From Clostridiales bacterium UBA1316 (GTDB taxonomy: Bacteria; Bacillota; Clostridia; Oscillospirales; Oscillospiraceae), in the NCBI GenBank assembly GCA_002307055.1, contig DBTM01000053.1, positions 1 to 14,892 on the forward strand: a stretch of DNA of 14,892 nt, given 5' to 3'. The translations under genes were made by a program, and so were the position numbers. Under the pieces are notes generated by a model, which saw only the letters and a list, made by a program, of their open reading frames with translations, did not search any database and had not been told where the DNA came from. Shown piece after piece: positions 1-7,157 of the stretch (position 1 is the first letter of the stretch; each line of letters opens with the position of its first letter).

Positions 1-566
1 GGACTTTTTTATTGACAACAACACGGACCGGTTTGTTATTGAAGCCGGGATGAACCGGGGTTACAGCTTTAAGCGAATAGCCAGGACCCTGAACAGAGCG
101 GCGTCCACAATCGCACGCGAGGTAAAAAATCACCGCGTCTTCGTTGATGCTGTGAACTCGGCGTTTAATGATTGCATCTCCCGGCCGACGTGTAGAGCGA
201 TCAACTTATGCGAGGAAGCCTGTATGGGCAGATGCGCCTATTGCAAGGAATTTGACTGCAGAAGCATCTGCGATAAATATGAGTCACTCAGATGCTCGGA
301 GCTTGACTGAGTACCGTATGTTTGTAACAGTTGTCAAAAACGGGGAGTCTGTAAAAAGCTGCATGCCTACTATACAGCTCAGCGAGCTCATACGCTCTAC
401 GCCACAACACTCAGTGAAAACAGAAGCGGAGTCCGGGCTGAACCTGAAAAGCTGCATGAGATAGACGAGCTCCTCAAGCCGCTGCTGAAAAGGGGGCAGT
501 CCCTCAACCACATTTTTGCCACGCACGCCGAAGAATTGGGTTGTTCCAGAAAAACAATCTACATGT
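1..566 (+). pseudogene. IS30-family transposase gene, decayed 5' fragment
   Basis: Reading frame 2 matches the N-terminal half of the complete transposase at 792-2093 almost throughout: the TDRFVIEAG start, the helix-turn-helix stretch around SFKRIARTLNRAASTIAREV, a Cys-rich zinc-ribbon-like segment, then LKPLLKRGQSLNHIF and CSRKTIY. The frame has a TGA at 308-310 where the other copy has an Asn codon, and it continues in the same frame afterwards, so this is a nonsense mutation rather than a frameshift. Similarity stops at about 566, directly beside the left end of the second IS30 element (570), and the catalytic DDE half is absent. The gene begins upstream of the window. It is a dead remnant. 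The family call is confident from the parallel copy. Confidence 0.85.
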
Positions 567-569
567 TAA

Positions 570-585
570 ATGTAGAAGTAAGTGC
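570..585 (+). repeat. IS30 left inverted repeat
   Basis: This is the left terminal repeat of the IS30 element. It matches the inverted right end at 15 of 16 positions, and similarity fades past GTGC. Confidence 0.7.
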
Positions 586-679
586 ACGTAACTCGCCCAT
601 AAATGACCATTAATGATGCAGTAACCTTTACACAATACCAGTATTTCAGAAAGATAGGGCGCGTTTTTCTCAGCAGTAG

Positions 680-728
680 GGCTGTGGGAATGTGGTAAAC
701 CCAGAGGGTTTTCCATATTCCCATGGCC
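680..728 (+). promoter_or_regulatory. Long symmetric hairpin in IS30 transposase leader
   Basis: A 49-base dyad lies 63 bases before the transposase start. Its paired arms, outside to inside, are GGC/GCC, TGGGAAT/ATTCCCA, TGG/CCA and AAACCC/GGGTTT around an AGA loop. Small symmetric internal loops (TG/TG, G/T, T/T) separate the arms. A short T-run (TTTTT) follows about six bases after the 3' arm, so it could act as an attenuator. It could equally block read-through from neighbouring genes. The function is inferred; the pairing is directly visible. Confidence 0.6.
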
Positions 729-791
729 TATGTTTTTCAGCTCCGTGTATAATTCAGGAAGAACCGCCGCCTGCACGGAAAGGAGCATGAA

Positions 792-2093
792 ATGAATGAG
801 CTCGAAAACGGCGGTTACAAGCACATGTCTCTGGCAGACAGATTTATCATCGAAGCTGGGCTGAACCGAGGAATCAGTTTCAAACAGATCGCAGATACTG
901 TGCACAGAGCGTCATCTACAATAGCCCGTGCGGTAAAAAATTATCGTGTATTTTTGGATGCGGCAAGTCTGGTACTTAACGATTGTGTAAGCCGTGCAAC
1001 ATGCAAGGCTACAAATTTGTGTGGAGAGGCCTGCCAAGGCCGGTGTGCGTATTGCCGGAAATATGACTGCAGAAGCGTCTGCAACAAATATAAATCCGCG
1101 AAATGTCCGGCCCTCGACAACGCCCCTTATGTTTGCAATGCCTGTCAAAAACGGCAGAGCTGCAAAATGTTGCACGCTTACTATACTTCCCAGAGAGCTA
1201 ATGCAGGGTATACAGCCACCCTTTCGGAGGCAAGAAGCGGAATTCGCTCCACCCCGGAGAAGCTGCATGAGATAGACGAGCTTTTGAAGCCCTTGCTGAA
1301 ACGAGGTCAATCTCTCAATCACATTTTTGCAACGCATGCTGACGAAATTGGCTGCTCCAGAAAAACTGTCTACAACTACATAGAAGGCCGAGCTCTGAGC
1401 ACAAAAAACATTGATCTGCCGAGAAAAGTACGGTACAGGAGGAGAAAGAAGCCAAAGCCTGCTTTTAAAATCGAGTATTCCTACCGTCTCGCCAGGACAT
1501 ACAAGGACTTTCAAATTTACATGGAGAAGAATCCGACAATACCTGTGGTTGAAATGGATACCGTCAAAGGGAAAAGAGAAAAAGGTAAGGTTCTGCTTAC
1601 AATGATTTTCAGGGAATCCAACTTTATGCTCATCTTCATCATGCCAGATGGAACAAAGAAAAGCGTCCTGAAGGTGTTTGACGACCTGACCGCACTGCTG
1701 GGGCTGGATACCTTCAGAAAGCTGTTCCCAGTAATCCTCACTGATAACGGTGTTGAGTTCAAGGATGCACCTGCTCTTGAATATACCAAGCGAAACGATC
1801 AGAGAACCCGCGTATTCTACTGTGACCCGCAGGTAGCCTGGCAGAAGCCTCACGTCGAGAAAAACCATCAGTTCATACGCAACATCATGCCCAAAAGCAC
1901 TTCTTTCGACGCTCTTACGCAGGAGGACACGATTCTTATGACAAACCACATCAATAGTTTCGCCAGAGACAGTCTTAACGGCAAAACGCCTTTTGATGAA
2001 GCGGAAAAGGAAACTGCTGGGGGTTCTTGGACTCGCTCGCGTTGCACCCGACGACGTCCTTTTAAAACCAGCACTTCTGAAGCGGTAAACTAA
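792..2093 (+). CDS. IS30-family transposase with 3' frameshift
   Basis: DDE transposase that cuts and joins the ends of its IS30 element. The start is chosen for AAGGAG at 780-785. Visible parts are an N-terminal helix-turn-helix (about residues 14-50), a Cys-rich putative zinc-binding segment (Cys at about 65-124), a second DNA-binding helix region (about 172-197), and an RNase H-like core with Asp256 (EMDTVKG), Asp318 (LTDNG) and Glu356 (KPHVEKNH). After Lys406 the frame goes wrong. In the +1 frame, from about 2011, the DNA encodes a normal family C-terminus, KLLGVLGLARVAPDDV and then LLKPALLKR, ending at TAA 2086-2088. A one-base change near AAAAGG (2006-2010) therefore replaces the last 27 native residues with an unrelated tail. 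This may be a sequencing error, a recent inactivation or a recoding site. Confidence 0.85.
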   Translation: MNELENGGYKHMSLADRFIIEAGLNRGISFKQIADTVHRASSTIARAVKNYRVFLDAASLVLNDCVSRATCKATNLCGEACQGRCAYCRKYDCRSVCNKYKSAKCPALDNAPYVCNACQKRQSCKMLHAYYTSQRANAGYTATLSEARSGIRSTPEKLHEIDELLKPLLKRGQSLNHIFATHADEIGCSRKTVYNYIEGRALSTKNIDLPRKVRYRRRKKPKPAFKIEYSYRLARTYKDFQIYMEKNPTIPVVEMDTVKGKREKGKVLLTMIFRESNFMLIFIMPDGTKKSVLKVFDDLTALLGLDTFRKLFPVILTDNGVEFKDAPALEYTKRNDQRTRVFYCDPQVAWQKPHVEKNHQFIRNIMPKSTSFDALTQEDTILMTNHINSFARDSLNGKTPFDEAEKETAGGSWTRSRCTRRRPFKTSTSEAVN

Positions 2094-2140
2094 ACCTTGT
2101 GCAGGCGGCTACCATTCCATAAACCAAACTCAGGTGGGTG

Positions 2141-2156
2141 GCACTTACTTTTACAT
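2141..2156 (-). repeat. IS30 right inverted repeat
   Basis: Read on the minus strand this is ATGTAAAAGTAAGTGC, the partner of 570-585 with one mismatch. It lies 53 bases after the native transposase stop. Confidence 0.7.
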
Positions 2157-2374
2157 AAGTTTTGCCAGCCGTCCGCTTGTCGTGCTCTCTGTTAACCAGA
2201 GCCCCAGCAGTTTGGCTCGATTATACCCCGTTTTAGGCCGTTCTGGCACTCAGACGTGATGCTTTCTTCACTTTTTACGCTTTAAAGTGGTTATTTCCTC
2301 CTTATATTGCGGTTACCTTTTCATTCAACCTTTAAAATTGCAATTTTCACGAAAAACAAATATGTCCGAAAATA
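2157..2374. other. Intergenic stretch without recognisable gene
   Basis: No convincing ORF was found between the IS30 right end and the proS promoter. Two small hairpins are visible (CTCTG/CAGAG near 2190-2206, CACTTT/AAAGTG near 2269-2289). Neither has a good T-run. The base composition changes to AT-rich toward 2340. Confidence 0.5.
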
Positions 2375-2403
2375 TTGACTTTATAAACACAGTATGATAT
2401 CAT
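2375..2403 (+). promoter_or_regulatory. proS promoter (sigma-A type)
   Basis: TTGACT at 2375-2380 and TATCAT at 2398-2403 are separated by 17 bases. Transcription would begin near 2410, just before the T-box stem I region. Confidence 0.6.
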
Positions 2404-2409
2404 ACCTTA

Positions 2410-2692
2410 GGTTTAATATTTGAAAGTTATGATAAGAAGTAGTAGTTATTTGGGATAATACAGAGAGAAGACGTTTTGTGCGAGTCTTTTTTGAAGAAAT
2501 AGTGAACCCATCTTTGAGCTGTGGGCTGAACGGTCAACAAGTAAGCTTCATCGGGTTCTCCCGTAATAGAGAAATGTATTGAGGTATTCAATACTTAGAG
2601 TACAGAATATTTTCTGGATTTAGGTGGTACCACGAATGTAATACACATTCGCCCTAAGCTGTTTATTAGTTTAGGGCTTTTATTATTTTTTT
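2410..2692 (+). promoter_or_regulatory. T-box leader, proline specifier (CCC)
   Basis: This is a tRNA-sensing leader. When uncharged tRNA-Pro binds, an antiterminator forms and proS is transcribed. The stem I region carries AGAGAG (2463-2468) and GTGAA, then the candidate specifier CCC (2507-2509), then ATCTTTGAGC. A stem II-type region (CTGTGGGCTGAACGG) follows, then the stem III hairpin CGGGTTCTCCCG (2550-2561). The diagnostic T-box AGGTGGTACCACG is at 2622-2634, and the terminator follows. The specifier codon was picked by its position after GTGAA, and it agrees with the downstream ProRS gene. Confidence 0.92.
2651..2692 (+). terminator. T-box intrinsic terminator
   Basis: The arms GCCCTAA (2651-2657) and TTAGGGC (2671-2677) form a stem followed by a T-rich tract to 2692. 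This is the default OFF structure of the T-box switch. Its 5' side continues from the CGAATGT/ACATTCG hairpin (2633-2651), which overlaps the T-box bases used for the antiterminator. Confidence 0.88.
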
Positions 2693-2717
2693 ACAGAAAA
2701 CGGAGGAAACTTTTACT

Positions 2718-4427
2718 ATGAAATTTGAAAAACTTGTCGGAGAAAGATTTAAAGAAAGACCGTCTGACTGTGTCATTGATAGTCATGCTCTTATGCTCAG
2801 AGGCGGTTATATGAAATATGTTACTAATGGAATATTTTCATCATTTATGCCACTACGAAGGATTACCAAAAAAATAGAAAATATTATTCGTGAAGAAATG
2901 GACGCTATTGACGGGCAGGAAGTCCTTTTCCCAGTCGTGATGCCTGCTTCATTATGGCAAGAGTCTGGAAGATATGAATGTGTTGGAAGTGAGTTGATTC
3001 GTTTTTGCGATAGAAATAAAAGTCCTCTCGTTTTAGGTATGACTCATGAAGAAGCGGCCGTTCAGCTTGTACGTGAATATGGAAAAATTTATTCAAAATA
3101 TCCATTTATGATTTATCAAATTCAAACTAAATTTCGTGATGAAGCTCGTCCAAGAGGCGGTTTAATACGTGTACGAGAATTTACTATGAAAGATGCGTAT
3201 TCATTTCATACATCTCAAAAGGATTTAGAAAAATATTATGAACGTTGCTTTAAAGCATATGAACGCATTTTTATGCGTGTAGGTGTTCCAGAAGTAGTAT
3301 CTGTCGCTTCTGATTCTGGCATGATGGGTGGTAGCATATCTCATGAATTTATGCTGTTGACTCCCATCGGTGAAGATTCTATTGCGATTTGTAGTGGCTG
3401 TGATTACCGTGCAAATATGGAAGCTGCAGAGAGTATTATTCAAAACAAGCGGGATGAAAAATCAGATATGATCACTCTTGTGCATACACAAAATATTCGA
3501 ACAATTGAAGATGTTTGTACTTTTTTAAAAACTCAAAAAGAAAAAAGTTGTAAGGCTGTTGTATATCAAAAAAATAATAATGACGAGTATGTGGTAGTGT
3601 TTATTCGAGGTGACCTTGAGGTAAATGAAACCAAACTCACCAATTATCTTGGGGACGATGTTCATCCTGCTGATGTCGAAGTAGATTGTGGACTTAATGT
3701 TGGTTATATTGGACCATATAATTTAAAAGGTAACTTTACGGTTTTGTTTGATAGGTCACTTCAAGACGCAAACAATTTATCTTGTGGTGGTAATATTGCA
3801 GAATATCATTATATAGGTTTGGACATGCAAAGAGATTTAAATATTACTGAGTATCATGATTTTGCAAAAATTACAAATGGGGGAACTTGCCCCCAGTGCG
3901 GGAAACCTTTGATTTCTGTTTCTCGAGGAATTGAAGTAGGTAATATTTTTCAACTTGGAACTAAATATACACAAGCGATGGATATGCGTTACCTTGACAG
4001 TGACGGTAACTCAAATCACCCAGTTATGGGATGCTACGGCATTGGCGTTGGACGACTTGCAGCTTCGGTTTGTGAGGCACATCACGATGAATATGGACCT
4101 ATTTGGCCGATTTCGATTGCTCCATGGCAAGTGCACTTATGTGCTGTTCGTGCTGATGAATATGAAGTAAAAAAATCTGCAGATGAATTATATGATGCTT
4201 TACAAAAAAGCGGAATAGAAGTTTTATATGATGATCGTTCAGTAAGTGCAGGAGTTATGTTTTCTGATGCGGATTTAATGGGGATACCTATTCGATTAAT
4301 AATTAGTCCCCGTAATCTTAAAAATAATATTTGCGAATTAGTATCAAGAGATAAAAAAATTAATATGCACATATCCATTGATAACATAGTTGGTGAAACA
4401 AAAAAGATAATTGCAAGTATGTTCTAA
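2718..4427 (+). CDS. proS: Prolyl-tRNA synthetase (bacterial type, with editing domain)
   Basis: Cytoplasmic class II enzyme that charges tRNA-Pro with proline using ATP. The start is supported by GGAGG at 2702-2706. At 569 residues it is the usual bacterial length. Motif 1 surrounds Pro45, and the THEE loop is at 109-112. Motif 2 contains FRDEARPRGG (139-148), and motif 3 is GCYGIGVGR (438-446). Between motifs 2 and 3, about 225-395, lies the INS-type editing domain that removes mischarged alanine. It keeps the lysine of the CKAVVY segment (Lys279), the RGD-EVNE stretch and a GPYNL loop. The C-terminus is the anticodon-binding domain (IAPWQVHL onward). The gene is clearly more AT-rich than the flanking IS66, S-layer and rimP genes and sits between IS elements, suggesting transfer. 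It may be a second, T-box-controlled ProRS copy; whether the genome has another proS cannot be seen here. Confidence 0.96.
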   Translation: MKFEKLVGERFKERPSDCVIDSHALMLRGGYMKYVTNGIFSSFMPLRRITKKIENIIREEMDAIDGQEVLFPVVMPASLWQESGRYECVGSELIRFCDRNKSPLVLGMTHEEAAVQLVREYGKIYSKYPFMIYQIQTKFRDEARPRGGLIRVREFTMKDAYSFHTSQKDLEKYYERCFKAYERIFMRVGVPEVVSVASDSGMMGGSISHEFMLLTPIGEDSIAICSGCDYRANMEAAESIIQNKRDEKSDMITLVHTQNIRTIEDVCTFLKTQKEKSCKAVVYQKNNNDEYVVVFIRGDLEVNETKLTNYLGDDVHPADVEVDCGLNVGYIGPYNLKGNFTVLFDRSLQDANNLSCGGNIAEYHYIGLDMQRDLNITEYHDFAKITNGGTCPQCGKPLISVSRGIEVGNIFQLGTKYTQAMDMRYLDSDGNSNHPVMGCYGIGVGRLAASVCEAHHDEYGPIWPISIAPWQVHLCAVRADEYEVKKSADELYDALQKSGIEVLYDDRSVSAGVMFSDADLMGIPIRLIISPRNLKNNICELVSRDKKINMHISIDNIVGETKKIIASMF

Positions 4428-4437
4428 GGATCAGATT

Positions 4438-4530
4438 ATGCCTATAAACAAACAGAGCTTGACTTTAAAACATTTTGCTATGCTAATTGATGGAATGTTA
4501 AGTTTAAGGCAACACCGCGCAGATTATTGA
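4438..4530 (+). CDS. Short ORF after proS, probable truncated gene
   Basis: A 30-residue frame starts 10 bases after the proS stop, with AAGGA overlapping that stop as a possible ribosome binding site. The first 20 residues (MPINKQSLTLKHFAMLIDGM) end in a hydrophobic stretch and look like a real N-terminus. The rest (SLRQHRADY) looks like read-through into foreign DNA. The likely explanation is a gene co-transcribed with proS and cut off by an insertion or deletion at about 4500-4510. I do not recognise the family. Confidence 0.35.
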   Translation: MPINKQSLTLKHFAMLIDGMLSLRQHRADY

Positions 4531-4565
4531 GGTATCGGCGGAAATGAAATGGTAAAATCGAAGTA

Positions 4566-4718
4566 TGACACCCACCAAGCTTGCCGGACACGCAGAAACG
4601 AGATAAAATAGTTATCAGAAAGTTATGTGTTGAAAAAATGGAAAAGAAGACCTATGACGCCGCATTTAAACTAAATGTCAGGCCCGGCGGAAAATTTTAT
4701 CGTGAAAACAAATGCTGA
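4566..4718 (+). mobile_element. IS3-like left-end remnant
   Basis: The stretch TGACACCCACCAAGC (4566-4580), continuing to GGACA, resembles the left inverted repeat of IS3-type elements. Seventy bases further an ATG (4638) opens MEKKTYDAAFKLNV, which looks like the start of an IS3 OrfA. The frame then leaves the family and stops at 4716-4718. No right end, OrfB or DDE core is present. The remnant is too short for certainty. Confidence 0.45.
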
Positions 4719-4782
4719 CCCGGCTTAAAAAGGCATAACAAAAGAAAGCCCATAAAGCGGTCCTGCCGAAATACGGATGTTC

Positions 4783-5073
4783 TTAGCAAATAGCCGCAAC
4801 GGAAGACGGCTCCCAACCAAGGCTTTTAAGCTTCTTTAGATACGAATTGATCTTTTTTCCGGTATTGAATTGATTGTCGTATTCAGCACCCAAGTCCTTA
4901 TAAGGACTACCTGAAAGCATATGATAAATGGCGATGAGCATGGAGTGGGCAACAGCAATAACCGCTTTTTTCTTTCCTCGTCGAACTAATAATCGCTGAT
5001 ATTGAGCATAGAAGAAGGTGCCTTTGTTTTTAACTGCTACCATGGCGCACTGTGTCAACGTTGATTTCAGGGA
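4783..5073 (-). pseudogene. IS110-family transposase, 3' fragment
   Basis: The minus-strand frame from about 5073 to the TAA at 4783-4785 encodes a typical C-terminal half of an IS110-type (Transposase_20) protein: LKSTLTQCAMVAVK, then RRGKKKAVIAVAHSMLIAIY, KDLGAEY and KKINSYLKKLKSLGW. IS110 enzymes join DNA with a RuvC-like N-terminal DEDD domain and a C-terminal serine. Only the last ~96 residues survive, and the catalytic N-terminus is absent. The open frame extends upstream to 5151, but residues before the SLKST segment come from the adjoining IS256-like end on the opposite strand and are not part of the protein. Confidence 0.8.
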
Positions 5074-5082
5074 GACTATCCC

Positions 5083-5179
5083 GGATTTTGTGTAAACCTC
5101 TGAGCTGGTGTAAAATAGGAGCACCAACTTGGAGGTTTCATTTATGGCCAAAAGAAAGATAACGCCGGAGCGAAGAGAG
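5083..5179 (+). mobile_element. IS256-like left-end remnant with transposase start
   Basis: GGATTTTGTGTAAACC at 5083-5098 resembles the terminal repeat of Mutator-type (IS256) elements. It is followed by GGAGG (5131-5135) and an ATG at 5144. The first residues, MAKRKITPERRE, match the usual start of IS256 transposases. The frame is interrupted at codon 13, exactly where the IS66 end GTAAGCG begins (5180). No continuation was found on the far side of the IS66 pair. It also cuts the IS110 fragment, giving a nested order: IS110, then IS256, then IS66. Confidence 0.5.
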
Positions 5180-5199
5180 GTAAGCGGTAAACGTCAAAG
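5180..5199 (+). repeat. IS66 element 1 end (tnpC side)
   Basis: Begins with GTAAGCG and lies just outside the hairpin at 5202-5235. The tip is identical to those at 8031-8037 (inverted) and 8039-8045. Confidence 0.55.
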
Positions 5200-5201
5200 C
5201 G

Positions 5202-5235
5202 GCCGGTACCTTGACAATAAACTCAAGATACCGGC
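5202..5235. other. Stem-loop near IS66 element 1 end
   Basis: The arms GCCGGTACCTTG (5202-5213) and CAAGATACCGGC (5224-5235) pair over 12 positions with one mismatch around a 10-base loop. No T-run follows in either direction. It could halt transcripts at the element edge or bind transposase. Confidence 0.55.
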
Positions 5236-5265
5236 TGGTAATCAATAAAAGCTTGTAACGTTTTT

Positions 5266-5550
5266 TCACAGCAAGTCGGGGTTGCCCTTCTCAAGCAAAT
5301 CGCAAAGCGCGTTATTCATTAGAATCCGGAAATCATCGTCCGAGATATTACGGTTTTCGGCATACTCGTATTTTACCTCAACGGTATTCGTGAACTTCCG
5401 TGCCAGGCGTTTATCTTCATGTTCCATCTCCGGGAAATGCTCAATGACATAACCTGAATAATCAAGCTCAAAATCATCCCTTGACATTTTTCCATCGGCG
5501 AAATCCGAGATAAAATCAATCATAAAAGCAGTGTGCTTTCCAACCTTCAC
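5266..5550 (-). CDS. Small acidic protein coupled to IS66 tnpC
   Basis: A 94-residue protein of unknown function. Its GTG start (5550-5548) overlaps the tnpC stop TGA in a GTGA junction, so it is very likely translated by coupling with tnpC and belongs to the IS66 element. It is soluble-looking and rich in Asp and Glu (DYSGYVIEHFPEMEHEDKR, NISDDDFRILM), with no membrane segment, signal peptide or cysteine pair. It has a conventional length and clear codon structure, and it ends 86 bases inside the element end. I do not recognise a family. IS66 element 2 has no counterpart. Possible roles are an accessory transposition factor or a passenger protein; both are inference. Confidence 0.75.
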   Translation of the reverse strand: MKVGKHTAFMIDFISDFADGKMSRDDFELDYSGYVIEHFPEMEHEDKRLARKFTNTVEVKYEYAENRNISDDDFRILMNNALCDLLEKGNPDLL

Positions 5551-7151
5551 GCGTCTTCCTCCCAGGCGTATTTTTCGGGTTTTTCACTCTTCGGTTTCGG
5601 CGAAAATACCCGTTCGGGAATCGCCGCGCTGCCCGGTAAAAAATCCTCCGTTTTTGTTATGTAACCGGGTCTTCCGAGGTTAGGCGCGTTCGTAAGAATC
5701 CACGCCAAATATTCAAACGGGTTCAGGCCATTTTCTTTTGCCGATACGATCAGGCTGTAGTAGATCGCGCTGGCACGCGCCCCGTTAGGAGTGTTGGAGA
5801 AAAGCCAGTTTTTACGGCCCATCACAAACGGGCGTATCGTCCTTTCGGCGCGATTGTTGCTGATTTCAAGCCGCCCGTCAAGCAGATAGCGTTCAAGATA
5901 CTTCCGCTGTGATTCTGCGTAATATATTGCCTTCCCCATCAGGGATTTCGGCACTTCACGGAGCGACCCGACCCATGCGTAAAACTCGTCCATCAGCGGC
6001 TTGGAAAGACGTTCGCGCTCCTCAAACCTGTTTTCAGGGCACAACAAAGCAAACTGTTTCTCTAAATGAAACAGTTTATCACAATAGGCAAGTCCTTTTG
6101 CGGCGTCGGACGAAGCTCTCTTGTCTTTTGGTATCGTTTGCAGCAACTCATCGAATTTTCGTCGGGCGTGCGCCCAGCAGCCCACGACGGTGATATTGTC
6201 GGGTAACCGGTGGTATCCATCGTATCCGTCTGCGTGAAGATATCCTTTGAAACTCCTTAAAAATCCTTCGGGGTTCTCGGCCTTTCGGTTTGGCTGGTAG
6301 TCATACAAAACAATTTGATGTTTTGCCTCGCCGCTTGTCCGGTAGAGCCACATGTAGCTCTTACTCTGGGCGGGTTTTCCGTCCTCATGCAGCACTTGCA
6401 ATGTGGTTTCGTCTGCGTGTAGAACCTCATGCTCGCATAACCTCCGCTTCATCTCTTCGTATATCGGCTCCAGCCAGTTGTTACAGGCCTTGAGAAGCCA
6501 GTTGGACATGGTCTGACGGGAAAGCAGGATGCCGCTTAACGTCCACTCCTGTTCCTGCCGGTAAAGCGGGCTGCCCATAACAAATTTCTGCGTGGCGATG
6601 TGGGCAATCGCTTCAGGTGATGCAAACCCGCCTTTAATGACGGGTTCAGGCATCTCCGCCTTGACGATCGGCACATGATCTGAGGATGTCTCGCAGCGGC
6701 GGCAGGCGTAGACGTGCCGCACGTGACGGACAATCACAGCTTTTGCCGGGATGATTTTCAGTACCTCAAGAACGTCCTCGCCCATCTTGTGTAGGTCGCA
6801 GCCGCAGTCGGGACAGATACGCTTTTCTTCAGGCAATTCATGTTCAACAACCTCGACAGGCAAATCCTCCGGCAGCTTATCGGTAGTCAGGCGGGTTTTC
6901 TTGCGGTAATGTGCCTTGACCTCCGTGATCTCCGGATCCAGGGCTGTCAGAGCGGCGGTTTGCTCCGCTTCGTTGAACAGGTTTAGCTGATTCATGTCGG
7001 TTTGTTCGCTGGACGCACCAAATTGCTTGTGCTTTGCAAGGTGGAATTGCTCCATAAGCCACTGAACTTGATTTTCTAGTTCAGCAATCCGATGGTCTTT
7101 TTCGTCAATTAAAACGAGCAGTTTTTCAATTGTAATTTCTTGTGTTTCCAT
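5547..7151 (-). CDS. tnpC: IS66-family transposase TnpC (element 1)
   Basis: The DDE transposase of the element, 534 residues. The frame is open further upstream to 7280, but METQEITIEKL at 7151 is the natural start: a coiled coil (about 3-35) begins there and the upstream residues are not IS66-like. Domains in order: the coiled coil; the HKQFGASSEQ segment; a zinc ribbon with Cys113, Cys116, Cys118 and later Cys150 and Cys153; then the catalytic core with Asp247 (HADET), Asp308/Asp311 (HADGYDGYH) and Glu436 (NNRAERTIRP, followed by GRKNWLFSNTPNGA). All key residues are present, so the enzyme looks intact. It is the last of the three standard IS66 genes and overlaps the small ORF by four bases. 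No clear ribosome binding site precedes the ATG, and a consensus promoter sits immediately upstream. Confidence 0.95.
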   Translation of the reverse strand: METQEITIEKLLVLIDEKDHRIAELENQVQWLMEQFHLAKHKQFGASSEQTDMNQLNLFNEAEQTAALTALDPEITEVKAHYRKKTRLTTDKLPEDLPVEVVEHELPEEKRICPDCGCDLHKMGEDVLEVLKIIPAKAVIVRHVRHVYACRRCETSSDHVPIVKAEMPEPVIKGGFASPEAIAHIATQKFVMGSPLYRQEQEWTLSGILLSRQTMSNWLLKACNNWLEPIYEEMKRRLCEHEVLHADETTLQVLHEDGKPAQSKSYMWLYRTSGEAKHQIVLYDYQPNRKAENPEGFLRSFKGYLHADGYDGYHRLPDNITVVGCWAHARRKFDELLQTIPKDKRASSDAAKGLAYCDKLFHLEKQFALLCPENRFEERERLSKPLMDEFYAWVGSLREVPKSLMGKAIYYAESQRKYLERYLLDGRLEISNNRAERTIRPFVMGRKNWLFSNTPNGARASAIYYSLIVSAKENGLNPFEYLAWILTNAPNLGRPGYITKTEDFLPGSAAIPERVFSPKPKSEKPEKYAWEEDA

Positions 7152-7157
7152 ACTTTG

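Larger units (their letters stand above)
570..2156 (+). mobile_element. IS30-family insertion sequence
   Basis: This element of about 1.59 kb has one transposase gene and terminal inverted repeats. The left end reads ATGTAGAAGTAAGTGC (570-585) and the right end, read inward from 2156, reads ATGTAAAAGTAAGTGC, a match of 15 of 16. The dinucleotide AA flanks both sides (568-569 and 2157-2158), which fits the 2-3 bp target duplication known for IS30 but could be chance. It sits against the 3' edge of a related transposase fragment, but the missing half of that fragment does not resume on the other side. Confidence 0.75.

Noticed and set aside
912..1949. Long minus-strand open frame opposite the IS30 transposase
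   Set aside because: It is a shadow of the plus-strand gene: no ribosome binding site, Cys- and Ser-rich odd composition, and no recognisable motifs.
2190..2225. Twelve-base inverted match (CCCCAGCAGTTT) to the end of the IS30 transposase
   Set aside because: Matches of this length are expected by chance in a window of this size, and the flanks do not extend the similarity.
4507..4565. Possible additional IS terminus at GGCAACACCGCGC
   Set aside because: No inverted partner or transposase piece was found nearby.
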